Positions 6,622 to 15,294 of a stretch of 64,000 nucleotides of DNA are shown in pieces; the stretch's first letter is position 1, and each line of letters opens with the position of its first letter. Source of the stretch: Photobacterium damselae. Lineage in GTDB: Bacteria > Pseudomonadota > Gammaproteobacteria > Enterobacterales > Vibrionaceae. Under the pieces are notes generated by a model that saw nothing but the letters and a program-made list of their open reading frames with translations, was not told the DNA's origin and made no database searches. Location: NCBI RefSeq assembly GCF_003026815.1, contig NZ_PYOG01000022.1, positions 1 to 64,000 of the forward strand, written 5' to 3'. The position numbers and the translations under genes were made by a program.

Positions 6622-8307
6622 TTAAAAATAGATGTTGAACTCTTGCGTTATTTTATTATACATGTCTACAGATAATAAAGATTTTTTGTTAGTCAACATA
6701 ATTACATTACTGTCTTTATTGTCAATAAGTGATTGGTAGTTTTTATTGTTAACACCAAATATTAGTAGTTGTTGTTCGTCCCAGTCATTGAGAAAATTAT
6801 TTATATAATCAATATTTATATTATCTTGTTCTTGTTGGTATGGTGTATCAATAACAAAAGGAAGTGAATAAACACTACAATGTTCTTTCATCATATCATT
6901 TAGGGTTTTATAATAAGAAAGTATAGAGCGAGATATATCACTACCACTTACATCAAAGGAGTATATTATTTTTTTGTCATATAGGACTTGGGCGTCTTCT
7001 ATATTTAGTTTTTTGAAATTTGTTAATAATTTATCATTAAACTCATTAACAATATTTTTATACCTTTCTTTTTGTTCTTTATTATTTGAAAATTTTTTGA
7101 TTGATTCTTTTTTTGTTTTTAATGTGTCTATTTCTAACTTTGATGATGCTATTATCTTGTCAAATGTGAGCTTAATTGCATTGTCAAAAATGTTTATATT
7201 ATCATTTAATAGTTTATCTTCAATTAATGAAGGTAAGTTATGAAAACGTTCAAACATTAATATTTCATTTTTAATTAAATTTAATCGACGTTTATTGTTA
7301 TCGATCTCCTCATTTAATATATAAAGTTGATTTAATGCGTTTGTTTTACAAGTGATCAATTTATCTCTGTCATCAATAATATTGAAACGAGCTACAACAT
7401 TATTTTCATGCTCTGTTCCACAAGTTGGACATTGAATGATCTGGTCTTCAATATTATTTGTGGCAAATTGGTAGTCTTTAAAAAGTTCAGTACAGGCAGA
7501 TTCAATTATTTTAATTTCTTCTTTAAGAGCAAAGCGTTCTTTTTTTTGTATTAGTAATAATTCTTTTATTTCAGTTTCATTATATAATAGAGCATTAAGT
7601 TGTTTGTTTTCTTTTATATGTTTATAGTTTTCAAATGGATTAAATAGTTCTGTATTATCTTTGTTAAAAACAGATATAGCTTCTTTAGTGAAGGATATAT
7701 TGTCTATTTTTTGTGTTAATTTGGTTATTTCTCTTGTTATAGGTAGCTCTTCTAGTTGAGGTTTAAAGTACTCATCTGGTTTTAGCCCAACAAAATAATC
7801 AATAGCTTTTGATATTTCATTTTTATGATAATAATAAAGGTTGAATGATTTAAATAATTCAGACCATCCTGTATCTTGATGAATATAAGAGCAAATAAGT
7901 TGAATCGCGGTATAGGGTACCGTTGGTGATGAAGCAGATTTTTCTTTTATACATGCTTTAAAGTTTATAATATTTGCAAATGCAATACTAAAGCTTTTTA
8001 GTGAATCAAAATAAGATTTATTGTAATTAGGGTAGTGTATTACAAATGATTTTTCTTTTCTTGATATATGATAGGTATCACACCCAACAGTAAATTTAAT
8101 TACGGTTCTAACACCTAAATCTTTCCATGACTTAGGTTGTTTAAGATCTATACCTAAAGCCCAAAATATAGATGTGCTTAAACATGTTTTTCCAACATTA
8201 TTCTTTGAACCTAGAATCAAATTCTTTTTCTGAGAGAACTGAAATATGTTTGCTGACTTTTCTAAATCTGATATTAGCGATAATTGTTGAAATACTATTT
8301 TTTTCAT
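6622..8307 (-). CDS. zinc-hook ABC ATPase (SMC/Rad50-like), probable defence sensor
   Basis: A 561-residue P-loop ATPase. The N-terminus has a Walker A-like GSKNNVGKT (residues 33-41), one residue longer than consensus. Two coiled-coil stretches flank a Rad50-type zinc hook CPTCGTEH near residue 300. The C-terminal lobe has an ABC signature (SGSDISRS) and Walker B (LPFVIDTPYQQ), the VID(S/T)P form seen in ABC-3C and Lamassu-type ATPases. Such proteins sense foreign DNA structures and unleash a partner nuclease. It starts 45 bases after the DUF4297 nuclease gene. Composition is far more AT-rich than the surrounding phage, indicating later acquisition. Confidence 0.78.
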   Translation of the reverse strand: MKKIVFQQLSLISDLEKSANIFQFSQKKNLILGSKNNVGKTCLSTSIFWALGIDLKQPKSWKDLGVRTVIKFTVGCDTYHISRKEKSFVIHYPNYNKSYFDSLKSFSIAFANIINFKACIKEKSASSPTVPYTAIQLICSYIHQDTGWSELFKSFNLYYYHKNEISKAIDYFVGLKPDEYFKPQLEELPITREITKLTQKIDNISFTKEAISVFNKDNTELFNPFENYKHIKENKQLNALLYNETEIKELLLIQKKERFALKEEIKIIESACTELFKDYQFATNNIEDQIIQCPTCGTEHENNVVARFNIIDDRDKLITCKTNALNQLYILNEEIDNNKRRLNLIKNEILMFERFHNLPSLIEDKLLNDNINIFDNAIKLTFDKIIASSKLEIDTLKTKKESIKKFSNNKEQKERYKNIVNEFNDKLLTNFKKLNIEDAQVLYDKKIIYSFDVSGSDISRSILSYYKTLNDMMKEHCSVYSLPFVIDTPYQQEQDNINIDYINNFLNDWDEQQLLIFGVNNKNYQSLIDNKDSNVIMLTNKKSLLSVDMYNKITQEFNIYF

Positions 8308-8352
8308 GCTTTCGTTCTCTAAGGTTTCTAATAAGTAATTTATATTGTTTAT

Positions 8353-9477
8353 TCATATGTTTTCACTTATTTCTAACAATATTGCGGGTTCTAGTAATTC
8401 CTCATTAAAGATATCACTATATTTTTCATCTTTTAATAGATTGGATTTTATATCGATAATAATTTCATATAAATCTTCTTTAGAGCTTAATTCGAATAGT
8501 TCATTGACTTTTTCGCTAAAAGAGTCAAACATCAAATTCGTTTGAGTCATTTTTAATCCATAATATTCTCTTACTTTTTTCTTCATTTTTGATTTGGATT
8601 TTATTGGGAGTTTTGCATAGTTAGCATCATTACTCATTTCATTTGTGATTTTTATCCAAACTGATTCAAAATCAGTAAATCCTTCTCTTGTTGTTCTTCT
8701 TTGTATAATTTTTTCTATTTGCTTTTTTGTAATGGTTTTATTTTTAACAAAGTCATCCCAATTATTATATTTTAATGTACTGCATCCAATTTTCAGTAAT
8801 TCAGTTGTTATTGCATCATAGATTAACTTTGGTTTTGATGATGAATTAGGATCTATACTATCGATATATTTAGCAATTATCCCTATGATTAATAATGTAC
8901 TTTCATCTTTAGATGTTGTTTGCATTCCTCTTATAAAATAAAGGAAGTTTGGTATTTCTGAAATATCTAAATCACGAAGTACAGCCTTTTTTATTTCATT
9001 TTTAACCTCATCAGATAAATGATTGAAATTTACTGAATGATATGATGATATTTTATCATCTTCATTTTTTAATTTAAATGAATAATCAGTAGATGATACA
9101 AGAGCTATAGAATTCAACCGTTTTACTAATCTTTCCTTTGTGATGTTCTTAATTATTTTTGATATTATCGCAGGTTTATCTTTTGATCCTCTACAAATAA
9201 CATTAGATGTTATATTTCCTGATTTTGAACGCTCCTTGACTTGAAATAAATCTATTTTAGTCTCGTTATAATCGATATTTGAAATAAACATTACATCTTC
9301 ATGAGTTTCCATTGTAATAGAACAATTATTAAAATTAGGCATTTGATTGAATAGATGTAACAAAGCCCAATTGTATTGGTACCAATATTTAGCAAATGTT
9401 AAAGCACCGGCATCTTCATCTTGTTTGTCTGCTTGTGCAAAATTAGGTTTTAAATTGATATCAGTAACTATATGCAT
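8353..9477 (-). CDS. DUF4297/Cap4-like nuclease, probable defence effector
   Basis: A 374-residue protein. Its N-terminus (residues 18-83) has the DUF4297 pattern: DEDAGALTF with YQYNWAL, then ETHEDVMF (Glu60/Asp61) and DLFQVKER (Gln79, Lys81), a (D/E)-QxK restriction-type nuclease core. This domain is the effector in Cap4 of CBASS and in LmuA/DdmA of Lamassu systems. The remaining 290 residues are helical, presumably for binding the partner ATPase. It is promoter-proximal in a two-gene leftward cassette inside a prophage. No CD-NTase lies nearby, so a Lamassu-like system is favoured over CBASS (inference). Confidence 0.75.
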   Translation of the reverse strand: MHIVTDINLKPNFAQADKQDEDAGALTFAKYWYQYNWALLHLFNQMPNFNNCSITMETHEDVMFISNIDYNETKIDLFQVKERSKSGNITSNVICRGSKDKPAIISKIIKNITKERLVKRLNSIALVSSTDYSFKLKNEDDKISSYHSVNFNHLSDEVKNEIKKAVLRDLDISEIPNFLYFIRGMQTTSKDESTLLIIGIIAKYIDSIDPNSSSKPKLIYDAITTELLKIGCSTLKYNNWDDFVKNKTITKKQIEKIIQRRTTREGFTDFESVWIKITNEMSNDANYAKLPIKSKSKMKKKVREYYGLKMTQTNLMFDSFSEKVNELFELSSKEDLYEIIIDIKSNLLKDEKYSDIFNEELLEPAILLEISENI

Positions 9478-9641
9478 CGTTGTTTCTCGTTAATCTATCT
9501 ACTTGTTTCAAAAGAAAAAACAAGGTTTACATAATATATAATATATGCATCTTGTTTTCATTCTGATATTTTAGATTTAAAGCGAAATTATGATCTGTAT
9601 TGACTTTTTTTTTAAAATACCGTCTAATTCTCATATTGCAG

Positions 9642-9719
9642 AACCTCACCTACTCGGTGGGGTTTTGTCGTTTTAGCACTCTATGAATCTCCATAACCGC
9701 CATTACCGGCGGTTTTTTT
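9642..9719 (+). terminator. tandem terminators upstream of the lysis genes (tR'-like)
   Basis: Two hairpins followed by T-runs stand in tandem: AACCTCACC / GGTGGGGTT (9642-9664) and AACCGCC / GGCGGTT (9695-9714). In lambdoid phages such terminators lie between the late promoter and the lysis genes and are read through only with Q. With a Q-like gene upstream, that role fits. The late promoter itself was not located with confidence. Confidence 0.65.
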
Positions 9720-9736
9720 GTATCTGAAATTCGCCT

Positions 9737-9952
9737 ATGAGAGAGAAAATGATTAGTTGGTTTGCCTACCTCTGGGCGGGTGTAACCGGCTTAGCTTCTG
9801 GACTGTCCATCAATGAAATAGGGGTGTTGATCTCTATTTCAGCCACGATATTTACTGCTTTTATCAACTGGCTTTACCGCCGCCGCACACTCAAAGCCCT
9901 CCAAAACCATCCAGAGGTTAAAAAGATTTATGAGCAAATGGAAGACAACTAG
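9737..9952 (+). CDS. pinholin-like phage holin
   Basis: A 71-residue membrane protein with two predicted segments, a weakly hydrophobic Gly/Ser-rich one (about residues 8-24) and a strong one (about 27-46), and a charged C-terminus. It is the same length as the phage 21 pinholin S21. Two Met codons (positions 1 and 5) separated by Arg-Glu-Lys suggest a dual start giving holin and antiholin; GAGAG precedes the second. It depolarises the membrane to activate the SAR endolysin encoded next, with which it overlaps by 23 bases. Confidence 0.8.
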   Translation: MREKMISWFAYLWAGVTGLASGLSINEIGVLISISATIFTAFINWLYRRRTLKALQNHPEVKKIYEQMEDN

Positions 9953-10472
9953 TGGTGCCATTACCTGTGTCGTTGCTAGTGTTCTGGCTGTTGTCGCAGG
10001 TACGGATCATCATTTGAAAACAAGCCCAGACGGATTGGCATTCATTAGCAATCTGGAAGGGTGTTCTTCTGTGGCCTATCAGTGCAGTGCCGATCGTTGG
10101 ACTGCCGGGCTAGGCCACACAAAAAATGTAAAGGAAGGTGATAGCGCAAATACAGAACAAATTGCTGATTGGTTTATTGAAGATATTGCTGCTGCAGAAA
10201 AGGTCGTAAACCGCGAGGTGACCTTACCCGCAGGCCCTAAATACGATATGGCTGTGTCATTTGTGTTTAATCTGGGTGCAGGTAATTTTCGCAGCTCAAC
10301 GTATCTTAAGAAATTAAAGGCTGGTCAGTTGGATGCAGCGTGTTATGAGTTCCCCCGTTGGGTTTATGTTAATGGTAAAGATTGTCGTATAGACGGTAAT
10401 CATTGCTCTGGCATTGTGACTCGACGACTAGCTGAAAAAGAGGTCTGCTTATATGGGTACTCACAGCATTAA
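9930..10472 (+). CDS. SAR endolysin (T4-type lysozyme, GH24), P1 Lyz-like
   Basis: A 180-residue muramidase. The GH24 catalytic arrangement is Glu43-x8-Cys52-x5-Thr58 (NLEG ... C ... RWTAGLGHT). Residues 9-25 form an uncleaved, weakly hydrophobic signal-anchor-release segment. Cys13 inside that segment, Cys45 and Cys52 match the spacing of Cys13, Cys44 and Cys51 in phage P1 Lyz, where a disulphide cages the catalytic Cys until membrane release. It is therefore predicted to be exported by Sec and kept inactive at the inner membrane. A C-terminal RRLAEKEVCLYG motif is typical. Confidence 0.9.
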   Translation: MSKWKTTSGAITCVVASVLAVVAGTDHHLKTSPDGLAFISNLEGCSSVAYQCSADRWTAGLGHTKNVKEGDSANTEQIADWFIEDIAAAEKVVNREVTLPAGPKYDMAVSFVFNLGAGNFRSSTYLKKLKAGQLDAACYEFPRWVYVNGKDCRIDGNHCSGIVTRRLAEKEVCLYGYSQH

Positions 10473-10842
10473 GTTAATAGGTCTTGTGGGAGTGGTGGCC
10501 ATAACTTCGTTGTTAGTGATAAAGCAAAATCGAGTGACGCACCAATTGGAAAAGGTGAGTGCTGAGCTTTTGTCTAATCGCATTCAGCAAACTAAGTTGA
10601 TCTCCGCTAATCAATCGCTACAGCAAACTATTACGCAGCTAGAACAGCAGGCTTTGCAAGAGCAACAGGCAGCTAAGCAGGCTGAACAAGCTCGCCAAGT
10701 TTGGCAACAACGAGCAGAGCAAGCGAAACAACAGATTGAAAAGGACATTTCCCATGAAGAATGTGCCGATTTACCTATCCCTAACGCTGCTCATTGGATG
10801 TACTACGACACCGCCACAGGTGATCACTCAGTACAAAACTGA
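10453..10842 (+). CDS. Rz-like inner-membrane spanin
   Basis: A 129-residue protein with one N-terminal membrane segment (about residues 8-23) and a long Gln/Ala-rich periplasmic coiled coil (about residues 30-100), the Rz/LysB layout. It links with the outer-membrane lipoprotein Rz1 to fuse the two membranes at the end of lysis. It overlaps the endolysin gene by 20 bases and contains the start of Rz1 in another frame. Confidence 0.82.
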   Translation: MGTHSIKLIGLVGVVAITSLLVIKQNRVTHQLEKVSAELLSNRIQQTKLISANQSLQQTITQLEQQALQEQQAAKQAEQARQVWQQRAEQAKQQIEKDISHEECADLPIPNAAHWMYYDTATGDHSVQN

Positions 10843-11053
10843 ATATATCAAACCACCGGCAGCGTATTTAGTGTCGTGCCGGCAACCTTTTCATAAGCCA
10901 CCCCAAACATGGGGAGAAGCGGCTAAACGTGATCCTGTATGGCTCCACTATTTTTCTCTTTGCTCCGAGCAAATAGAAAACTTACGTCGTTGTTATAACG
11001 AACCAAATCAATGTACTCAATCGAGTCAGATAGGAGGGAACTTAAGCCAATAA
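10754..11053 (+). CDS. Rz1-like outer-membrane spanin lipoprotein
   Basis: A 99-residue lipoprotein beginning MKNVPIYLSLTLLIGC, with lipobox LIGC (Cys16 becoming the lipidated N-terminus), followed by a Pro-containing periplasmic part. A start 18 bases upstream is possible, but this one gives a normal signal peptide. The gene begins inside Rz in a different frame and runs 211 bases beyond it, the overlapping arrangement typical of P2 LysB/LysC and lambda Rz/Rz1. Confidence 0.82.
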   Translation: MKNVPIYLSLTLLIGCTTTPPQVITQYKTEYIKPPAAYLVSCRQPFHKPPQTWGEAAKRDPVWLHYFSLCSEQIENLRRCYNEPNQCTQSSQIGGNLSQ

Positions 11054-11063
11054 AGAGGATGCC

Positions 11064-11534
11064 ATGAATAATGAGAAACGGTTTTGGAATACGACCGAGC
11101 TAGAACAGTTTGGTAAGCACCGTTCGACAATTAGAAAAAATTTGAAAGCGGCAGGGGTTGCTCCTGTTGCGTTTAAGGGAAATACGCCACTGTATGATGT
11201 TGTTCAAGTGGCACCTTACCTTTGTAAACAGCCTCGGAAAGAATCGGATGCACCCGACTTAATGGGGTTTCCAACGGCCGCTGAGCTTCGAGCTTATGTA
11301 CAAAGTGAGCGCGAGAAACTCAGTTTAATGCGCGATGCAGGCGGCAGTGTTTTAAAAGAAGATTATGAAAACGAGATTGCTATCTGCATTGCCAGCGTAA
11401 AAGGCTTTAAAGATAAGGTTATTACTCGTATTGAGTCGGCAATTCCTTCAGCCACACCTCAGCAGCTTGAAGATCTTGAAACCTTGTTAAATTTTGACTT
11501 AAAGGCGATATCTGATGAGCTTGAAACAATTTGA
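11064..11534 (+). CDS. terminase small subunit, Nu1/DUF1441-like
   Basis: A 156-residue DNA-packaging protein. The N-terminal region (FWNTTELEQFGKHRSTIRKN) looks like a winged helix that would bind the packaging site. The middle is a coiled coil (residues 70-110) and the C-terminus should bind the large subunit. It follows Rz1 after an AGAGGA site and its end overlaps the large-subunit gene by 20 bases. A lambda-type small subunit implies cos-site packaging; the cos site was not located. Confidence 0.8.
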   Translation: MNNEKRFWNTTELEQFGKHRSTIRKNLKAAGVAPVAFKGNTPLYDVVQVAPYLCKQPRKESDAPDLMGFPTAAELRAYVQSEREKLSLMRDAGGSVLKEDYENEIAICIASVKGFKDKVITRIESAIPSATPQQLEDLETLLNFDLKAISDELETI

Positions 11535-13608
11535 TAGTCGTTTAGGACTTGAGTTTGCTGATGCGAAAGAAATTCGCCGTAAGTTGGCTTATCTCTGTGC
11601 ACCAACAGATAAAACACCAGTAGAGGCCGCCGATGAGGGATTGTGGATCTCTGATGGTACGGACGTTACTAAGTTCTTATCTTCTCAAGTTCCTTATATG
11701 AGAGAGCCATTAAATTGTTTGTCTCGACGTATTTATGAGGCTGTGATTGTGTGTGGTCCGGCTCGTTCTGGAAAAACCAAAGCTTTAGTTGAAGGCTGGA
11801 TTAATTATGCCGTCACTCAAGCTCCGGGGGATATGCTGCTTATCTATAGCACCAAAACGAAAGCCTCTGATATGTCCAAAGTCGATTTAGAACGCTCGTT
11901 TAATGCTACTTCTGCCATTGCCAAGCTTCGAACGGGGCGAAAGTCTGATGACAATATCACCTCAAAGAAATTTAAAAATGGCATGAACCTCAAACTGGAC
12001 TCAGCAACCGAGACCAGTTTATCAGCCTCAACTTATCGTTATGCAGGGGCTACCGACTATGACCGTGCAGATGATGCCGTGGGTCAAGAGGGTTCGAAAT
12101 TTGAACTGATGCTTATGCGTGTTCAAAACGCCAAATCATCGGGTATGGTCATGGCAGAATCTTCTCCCGGTCGTGTAGTACGGAATCCCAAGCGTGAAGA
12201 AGAGTTAGCACCTCATGAAGCTCAGCCTTGTGGTGGCATTATGGAGTTGTATAACCAAGGTGATCGTCGCCGCTTTTATTGGCTATGTATGGATTGTTGT
12301 GCTTATTTCCAACCCTCTTTCGAAACGCTTAAGTGGGAAGAGAATGCCGATCCATTAGTAGCTTCAAAACAAACATGGATGGAATGTCCCCGTTGTGGCC
12401 ATCGTCATTTTGAATCACAGAAACAACAAATGAATATGGAGGGGCGTTGGTTTCGTGAAGGCGAAATAGATTGTTATGGTTACGTTGTCACAGAAACCGC
12501 AGCGATAAGAACCAGTAAATGGGCAACGTTCTGGTTTGAAGGGGTCATAGCTGCATACGCCAGTTGGGAAAACTTAGTGTATCGCTATCTCAATGCTCAA
12601 GTTATTTATCAAGATAGTGGGGATGAAGAGTCTCTAAAAGCCTTTATGAATGTTCGTATGGGACGACCTTATATCATGCAGTCTCGTGGTCAAGAGATAG
12701 GGGCTCATCAATTGATGGCACGAGCGGCAGATTATGAACGGTCAATTATCCCATTCGGAGGTCGTTTCTTGATAATGACCATTGATGTTCAAGGTGGAAA
12801 GCAAAACCCTCGTTTTGTGGTGCAAGCTCAAGTCTTTGGTGAAGGATTGCAACGTTGGGTTATTGATCGCTTTGAGATACTGACTAACCCCAATCGTAAC
12901 AATGATCGCATAAATCCGATGATTTACGCCGAAGATTGGGACCTTCTTATCGATGAAGTTATTAAGAAAACCTATCCCTTAGCCGATGGTTCTGGACGAA
13001 TGATGAAGCCAGTATTAACGCTTTGTGATTCCGGTGGTTCGGGTGAAAAGAAAAAAGGCCGACAGAAAACCTCGTCAGTTACCGATCATGCCTATCAGTT
13101 TTATAACCGATTAAAAAGTTTGGGCTTGTCGCATTTATTCCGTTTGGTTAAAGGCGCAAGTCGAGACATTGAAGATTTGGTAAAAGAAACCTATCCCGAT
13201 AAACGAAGTAAGTTAGCTAACGGTGAAATCCCGTTGTTGCAGTTGCACACCAACCGATTAAAAAATCGAGTGGCGGCCAGCTTTTCTCGTTTGGAATTTG
13301 GTGCTCGTTTCTTCCATCTACCCGGTTGGGCCGAACGGGTTTGGTTTGATGAGCTGACAGTCGAGTTTATTGATGAGTATGGTCATTGGCAAAAACCAGA
13401 TGGCGCTCGTAATGAATCGTTTGACTTGTGCGCTTATGCCGAAGCTGGGATGTATTACAAAGGCGGTGACGATATTAATTGGAATAACCCGCCAATATGG
13501 GCTGAGGAATGGCAACTCAATAGCAATGTGGTAGATGCCGACCAGTCGCCAAAGTTTGAACGTCAAGTTCGTCGTCGATATAACCACTCTAGAGGAATAT
13601 TTGGATGA
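11515..13608 (+). CDS. terminase large subunit, GpA family
   Basis: A 697-residue lambda GpA-type terminase. The packaging ATPase has Walker A GPARSGKT (residues 81-88) and a downstream AESSPG motif. A zinc-like CMDCCAYF ... CPRCGH insert follows, then the C-terminal nuclease region (MTIDVQGGKQ; LCDSGG). It cuts concatemeric DNA at cos and pumps it into the capsid through the portal. The length is slightly greater than the 641 residues of lambda. The stop overlaps the next gene by four bases. Confidence 0.95.
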   Translation: MSLKQFDSRLGLEFADAKEIRRKLAYLCAPTDKTPVEAADEGLWISDGTDVTKFLSSQVPYMREPLNCLSRRIYEAVIVCGPARSGKTKALVEGWINYAVTQAPGDMLLIYSTKTKASDMSKVDLERSFNATSAIAKLRTGRKSDDNITSKKFKNGMNLKLDSATETSLSASTYRYAGATDYDRADDAVGQEGSKFELMLMRVQNAKSSGMVMAESSPGRVVRNPKREEELAPHEAQPCGGIMELYNQGDRRRFYWLCMDCCAYFQPSFETLKWEENADPLVASKQTWMECPRCGHRHFESQKQQMNMEGRWFREGEIDCYGYVVTETAAIRTSKWATFWFEGVIAAYASWENLVYRYLNAQVIYQDSGDEESLKAFMNVRMGRPYIMQSRGQEIGAHQLMARAADYERSIIPFGGRFLIMTIDVQGGKQNPRFVVQAQVFGEGLQRWVIDRFEILTNPNRNNDRINPMIYAEDWDLLIDEVIKKTYPLADGSGRMMKPVLTLCDSGGSGEKKKGRQKTSSVTDHAYQFYNRLKSLGLSHLFRLVKGASRDIEDLVKETYPDKRSKLANGEIPLLQLHTNRLKNRVAASFSRLEFGARFFHLPGWAERVWFDELTVEFIDEYGHWQKPDGARNESFDLCAYAEAGMYYKGGDDINWNNPPIWAEEWQLNSNVVDADQSPKFERQVRRRYNHSRGIFG

Positions 13609-13814
13609 TAAACCATCGTGAACGTTTGCAGTGGTATCTTGATGCCGAACGTAAGATTTTAATGCAACAAGCCGTTGAAACGGCAGAAGGTGAAAAGCTG
13701 ACATTCGCCAGTTTAGCCACCGTTCGCAGAGAGATTGAACGGCTGCAAGCATTAATAAGCCGTGGGCAGTTGGGTGGACGCCGTAGCATGATACGGAGAA
13801 ATCGCCTTGAGTAG
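13605..13814 (+). CDS. gpW-like head-to-tail joining protein
   Basis: A 69-residue protein, nearly the same size as lambda gpW (68), lying between terminase and portal exactly where gpW lies in lambda. It has a helical start (RERLQWYLDAE) and a helical end (VRREIERLQALI) around a short central segment. gpW plugs the portal after DNA filling and forms the base for the connector. Confidence 0.82.
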   Translation: MINHRERLQWYLDAERKILMQQAVETAEGEKLTFASLATVRREIERLQALISRGQLGGRRSMIRRNRLE

Positions 13815-15294
13815 ATTGAATTTTGCCGACCGCATTATTTGTTATTTGAGCCCTAAAGCGGGTGCAAAGCGGTTGTACAATCGGACATTGGTCAATAAAT
13901 ATCAAGCGGCACTTCCTGCTAATCCTCATTCCAAAAAACGTAATCCCCGCTCAACGGGTCTAGCCAATCAAGTCAATCGAGATGCTAAATCATTAAGAGA
14001 ACGTGCTCGGCATATGGATGAAAACACGCCTTATGTTACCGCTATCTTAGATGAGCTGTGTGCCAACGTGGTGGGGCCAAATGGCATTATGATTGAACCA
14101 CAACCACTGGATATGAATGGTAACGTTCATACTGAATTTGCACGGAAAATCAGTGAGTGGTTTGAAGTGTTTTCTTTAACTCAGAACATCGATGGTGAGT
14201 TATCCCGTGCTGAAACTGAGTGGTTAGCTTGCCGAACTTGGCTTCGTGATGGTGAGGTGTTTGCTCGGTACTACATGGGAGAGAACATCGAGCTTGAATA
14301 TCCATCTGAAACACCATTTGGAGTTCAACCCTTTGAGCCAGATTATATTCCCTTTCATATTAATGAGCCTGAGCGTGGGGTTTTTGAGGGTATTCGGCGC
14401 AATCGTCTAGGGCAGATGATTTCAATTCTCATCCAACGTGATCAACATGGCTTTGCTTTTTCTGAAGTGTCAGCGAGTTTTATTGCTCATTTGAAGTTTA
14501 CTCGCCGTTTTCATCAAAACCGAGGGGTAACTTTGCTCCATTCAGTATTGGATTTGATTTCCGATATTGAAGATTACGACCAATCCGAGCGGATAAGTGC
14601 GCAAATAGCCAGTCGTTTTGCCTACTTTATTAAACGAGATTCGACCTCCAATGGAGATGATGATTTTGATCGTGGTGGCGATATCTTTCTTGGGATGGGT
14701 AATAGTTTTGAACTCGCTCCCGGTGAGGATGCGGGCATTGTCGAAAGTCGTCGACAAGAGTCTATGAGCAGTCCTTTTCGTGATGCTCAAATGAGATTGG
14801 CCGCATCAGGTTCAGGGGTGAACTGTTCGAGCGTAACCCGACATTATACCGGGTCTTACTCAGCCCAACGGCAAGAACTTATCGACTCGTTTGCTCGCTA
14901 TCGTATTTTGCAGCGTAAGTTCGTAACCAGTTGGACTCGACCTCAATATCGAATGGCATTGCAGATGGCCATCTTATCTAAGGTGTTAACTGTTCCAAAG
15001 GGTGTGGATCCAAATTCCATTCTAAATGCCATCTATCAGGCGCCAGTAATGCCATGGATTGATCCCGCAAAAGAGATGACAGGCATTGAAAAGGGGACTC
15101 GCCTTGGTTTGCAGTCGCTTAGTCATTTCCAACGTGAGCGAAATTACAACCCGGTTGCTGTACGCCGAGAGATTAAGTCTGAGCGCCAAGCGATGAATGA
15201 TGATGACATCGTCAGTACGGCAGATCCTGCACATAATCTTCAATCCAAAATACAACATTCAACCAAAGAGGCTTCTGATGGCCAAAAAGAATAA
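13807..15294 (+). CDS. portal protein, lambda GpB family
   Basis: A 495-residue portal that forms the dodecameric DNA channel at one capsid vertex. Recognisable parts are the N-terminal DENTPYVTAILDELCANVVG segment, WLACRTWLRDGEVFARYYMG, and the QYRMALQMAILSK region near the C-terminus. It starts with TTG after GGAGAAATCGCC. The acidic, disordered C-terminal tail overlaps the start of the protease-capsid gene. Confidence 0.94.
   Translation: MSRLNFADRIICYLSPKAGAKRLYNRTLVNKYQAALPANPHSKKRNPRSTGLANQVNRDAKSLRERARHMDENTPYVTAILDELCANVVGPNGIMIEPQPLDMNGNVHTEFARKISEWFEVFSLTQNIDGELSRAETEWLACRTWLRDGEVFARYYMGENIELEYPSETPFGVQPFEPDYIPFHINEPERGVFEGIRRNRLGQMISILIQRDQHGFAFSEVSASFIAHLKFTRRFHQNRGVTLLHSVLDLISDIEDYDQSERISAQIASRFAYFIKRDSTSNGDDDFDRGGDIFLGMGNSFELAPGEDAGIVESRRQESMSSPFRDAQMRLAASGSGVNCSSVTRHYTGSYSAQRQELIDSFARYRILQRKFVTSWTRPQYRMALQMAILSKVLTVPKGVDPNSILNAIYQAPVMPWIDPAKEMTGIEKGTRLGLQSLSHFQRERNYNPVAVRREIKSERQAMNDDDIVSTADPAHNLQSKIQHSTKEASDGQKE

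Noticed and set aside
6622..9477. CBASS (Cap4) system
   Set aside because: The nuclease domain resembles Cap4, but no CD-NTase gene lies nearby and the partner is an SMC-like ATPase, which fits Lamassu-type systems better.
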